A DNA stretch of 64,000 nucleotides, from NCBI RefSeq assembly GCF_900090045.1, contig NC_041783.1, positions 248,001-312,000 of the forward strand. Direction: 5' to 3'. The number at the start of each line of letters is the position of its first letter. Within the stretch, counting starts at the first letter, position 1. The stretch comes from Plasmodium malariae (lineage: Eukaryota; Apicomplexa; Aconoidasida; Haemosporida; Plasmodiidae). Both the position numbers and the translations under genes were made by a program. The notes below the pieces were generated by a model. It saw nothing but the letters and a program-made list of their open reading frames with translations. It was not told the DNA's origin and did no database searches. Below are positions 63,966-64,000 of the stretch, piece after piece.

Positions 63966-64000
63966 TTCTTCTTTTTATTACGGTGGAGGCGTAGTTTTGT

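Overview
This is nuclear DNA from a malaria parasite (Plasmodium). The base composition is very A+T-rich, with long poly(A)/poly(T) runs, TA microsatellites, Asn-rich coding repeats and short AT-rich introns. Several genes are typical of the genus, including a PTEX88-like export component, a radial-spoke protein, a centrin and an organellar S15 with a hydrophobic N-terminal leader. From memory, the order protein kinase - H4 - H2B - S4 - centrin-4 - PTEX88 - RtcB - RuvB-like matches a block of P. falciparum chromosome 11 (around PF3D7_1104700 to PF3D7_1106000). The GC content by eye looks higher than P. falciparum, and the intergenic regions are long. That suggests a P. malariae- or P. ovale-type genome, but the species is not settled by the sequence alone.

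Layout from left to right: radial spoke head protein (+); RNA polymerase III subunit RPC8 in six exons (-); MFS transporter in nine exons (+); a 6.5 kb gene-poor gap; a large Asn-rich protein kinase (+); a possible two-exon membrane microprotein (-); histone H4 (-) head-to-head with histone H2B (+) across 4.1 kb; a type I membrane protein (-); ribosomal protein S4 with an ATG-only first exon (-); a centrin in three exons (+); PTEX88 (-); a possible 70-residue protein (-); RtcB RNA ligase (+); an N-terminally anchored protein of unknown function in nine exons (+); a four-TM MARVEL-like protein (+); a divergent RuvB-like AAA+ ATPase (-); and organellar ribosomal protein S15 (+), probably cut by the window edge.

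Most genes are unrelated housekeeping functions: transcription, translation, chromatin, cytoskeleton and export. They are arranged as convergent and divergent pairs. The clearest functional pairing is H4/H2B. Besides a shared promoter interval, both genes carry the same 20-base sequence in sense orientation downstream of the stop codon. That sequence folds as a 6-bp stem with a 4-base loop, the geometry of a histone mRNA 3' stem-loop. This is the most interesting observation in the window. Other points of interest are a kinase with DYD in place of DFG and a long activation-segment insert, a RuvB-like protein with an altered Walker A motif, and a resemblance between the type I membrane protein and PTEX88. 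Exon models were assembled by hand from GT..AG sites, reading-frame phase and family alignment; none has transcript support here.
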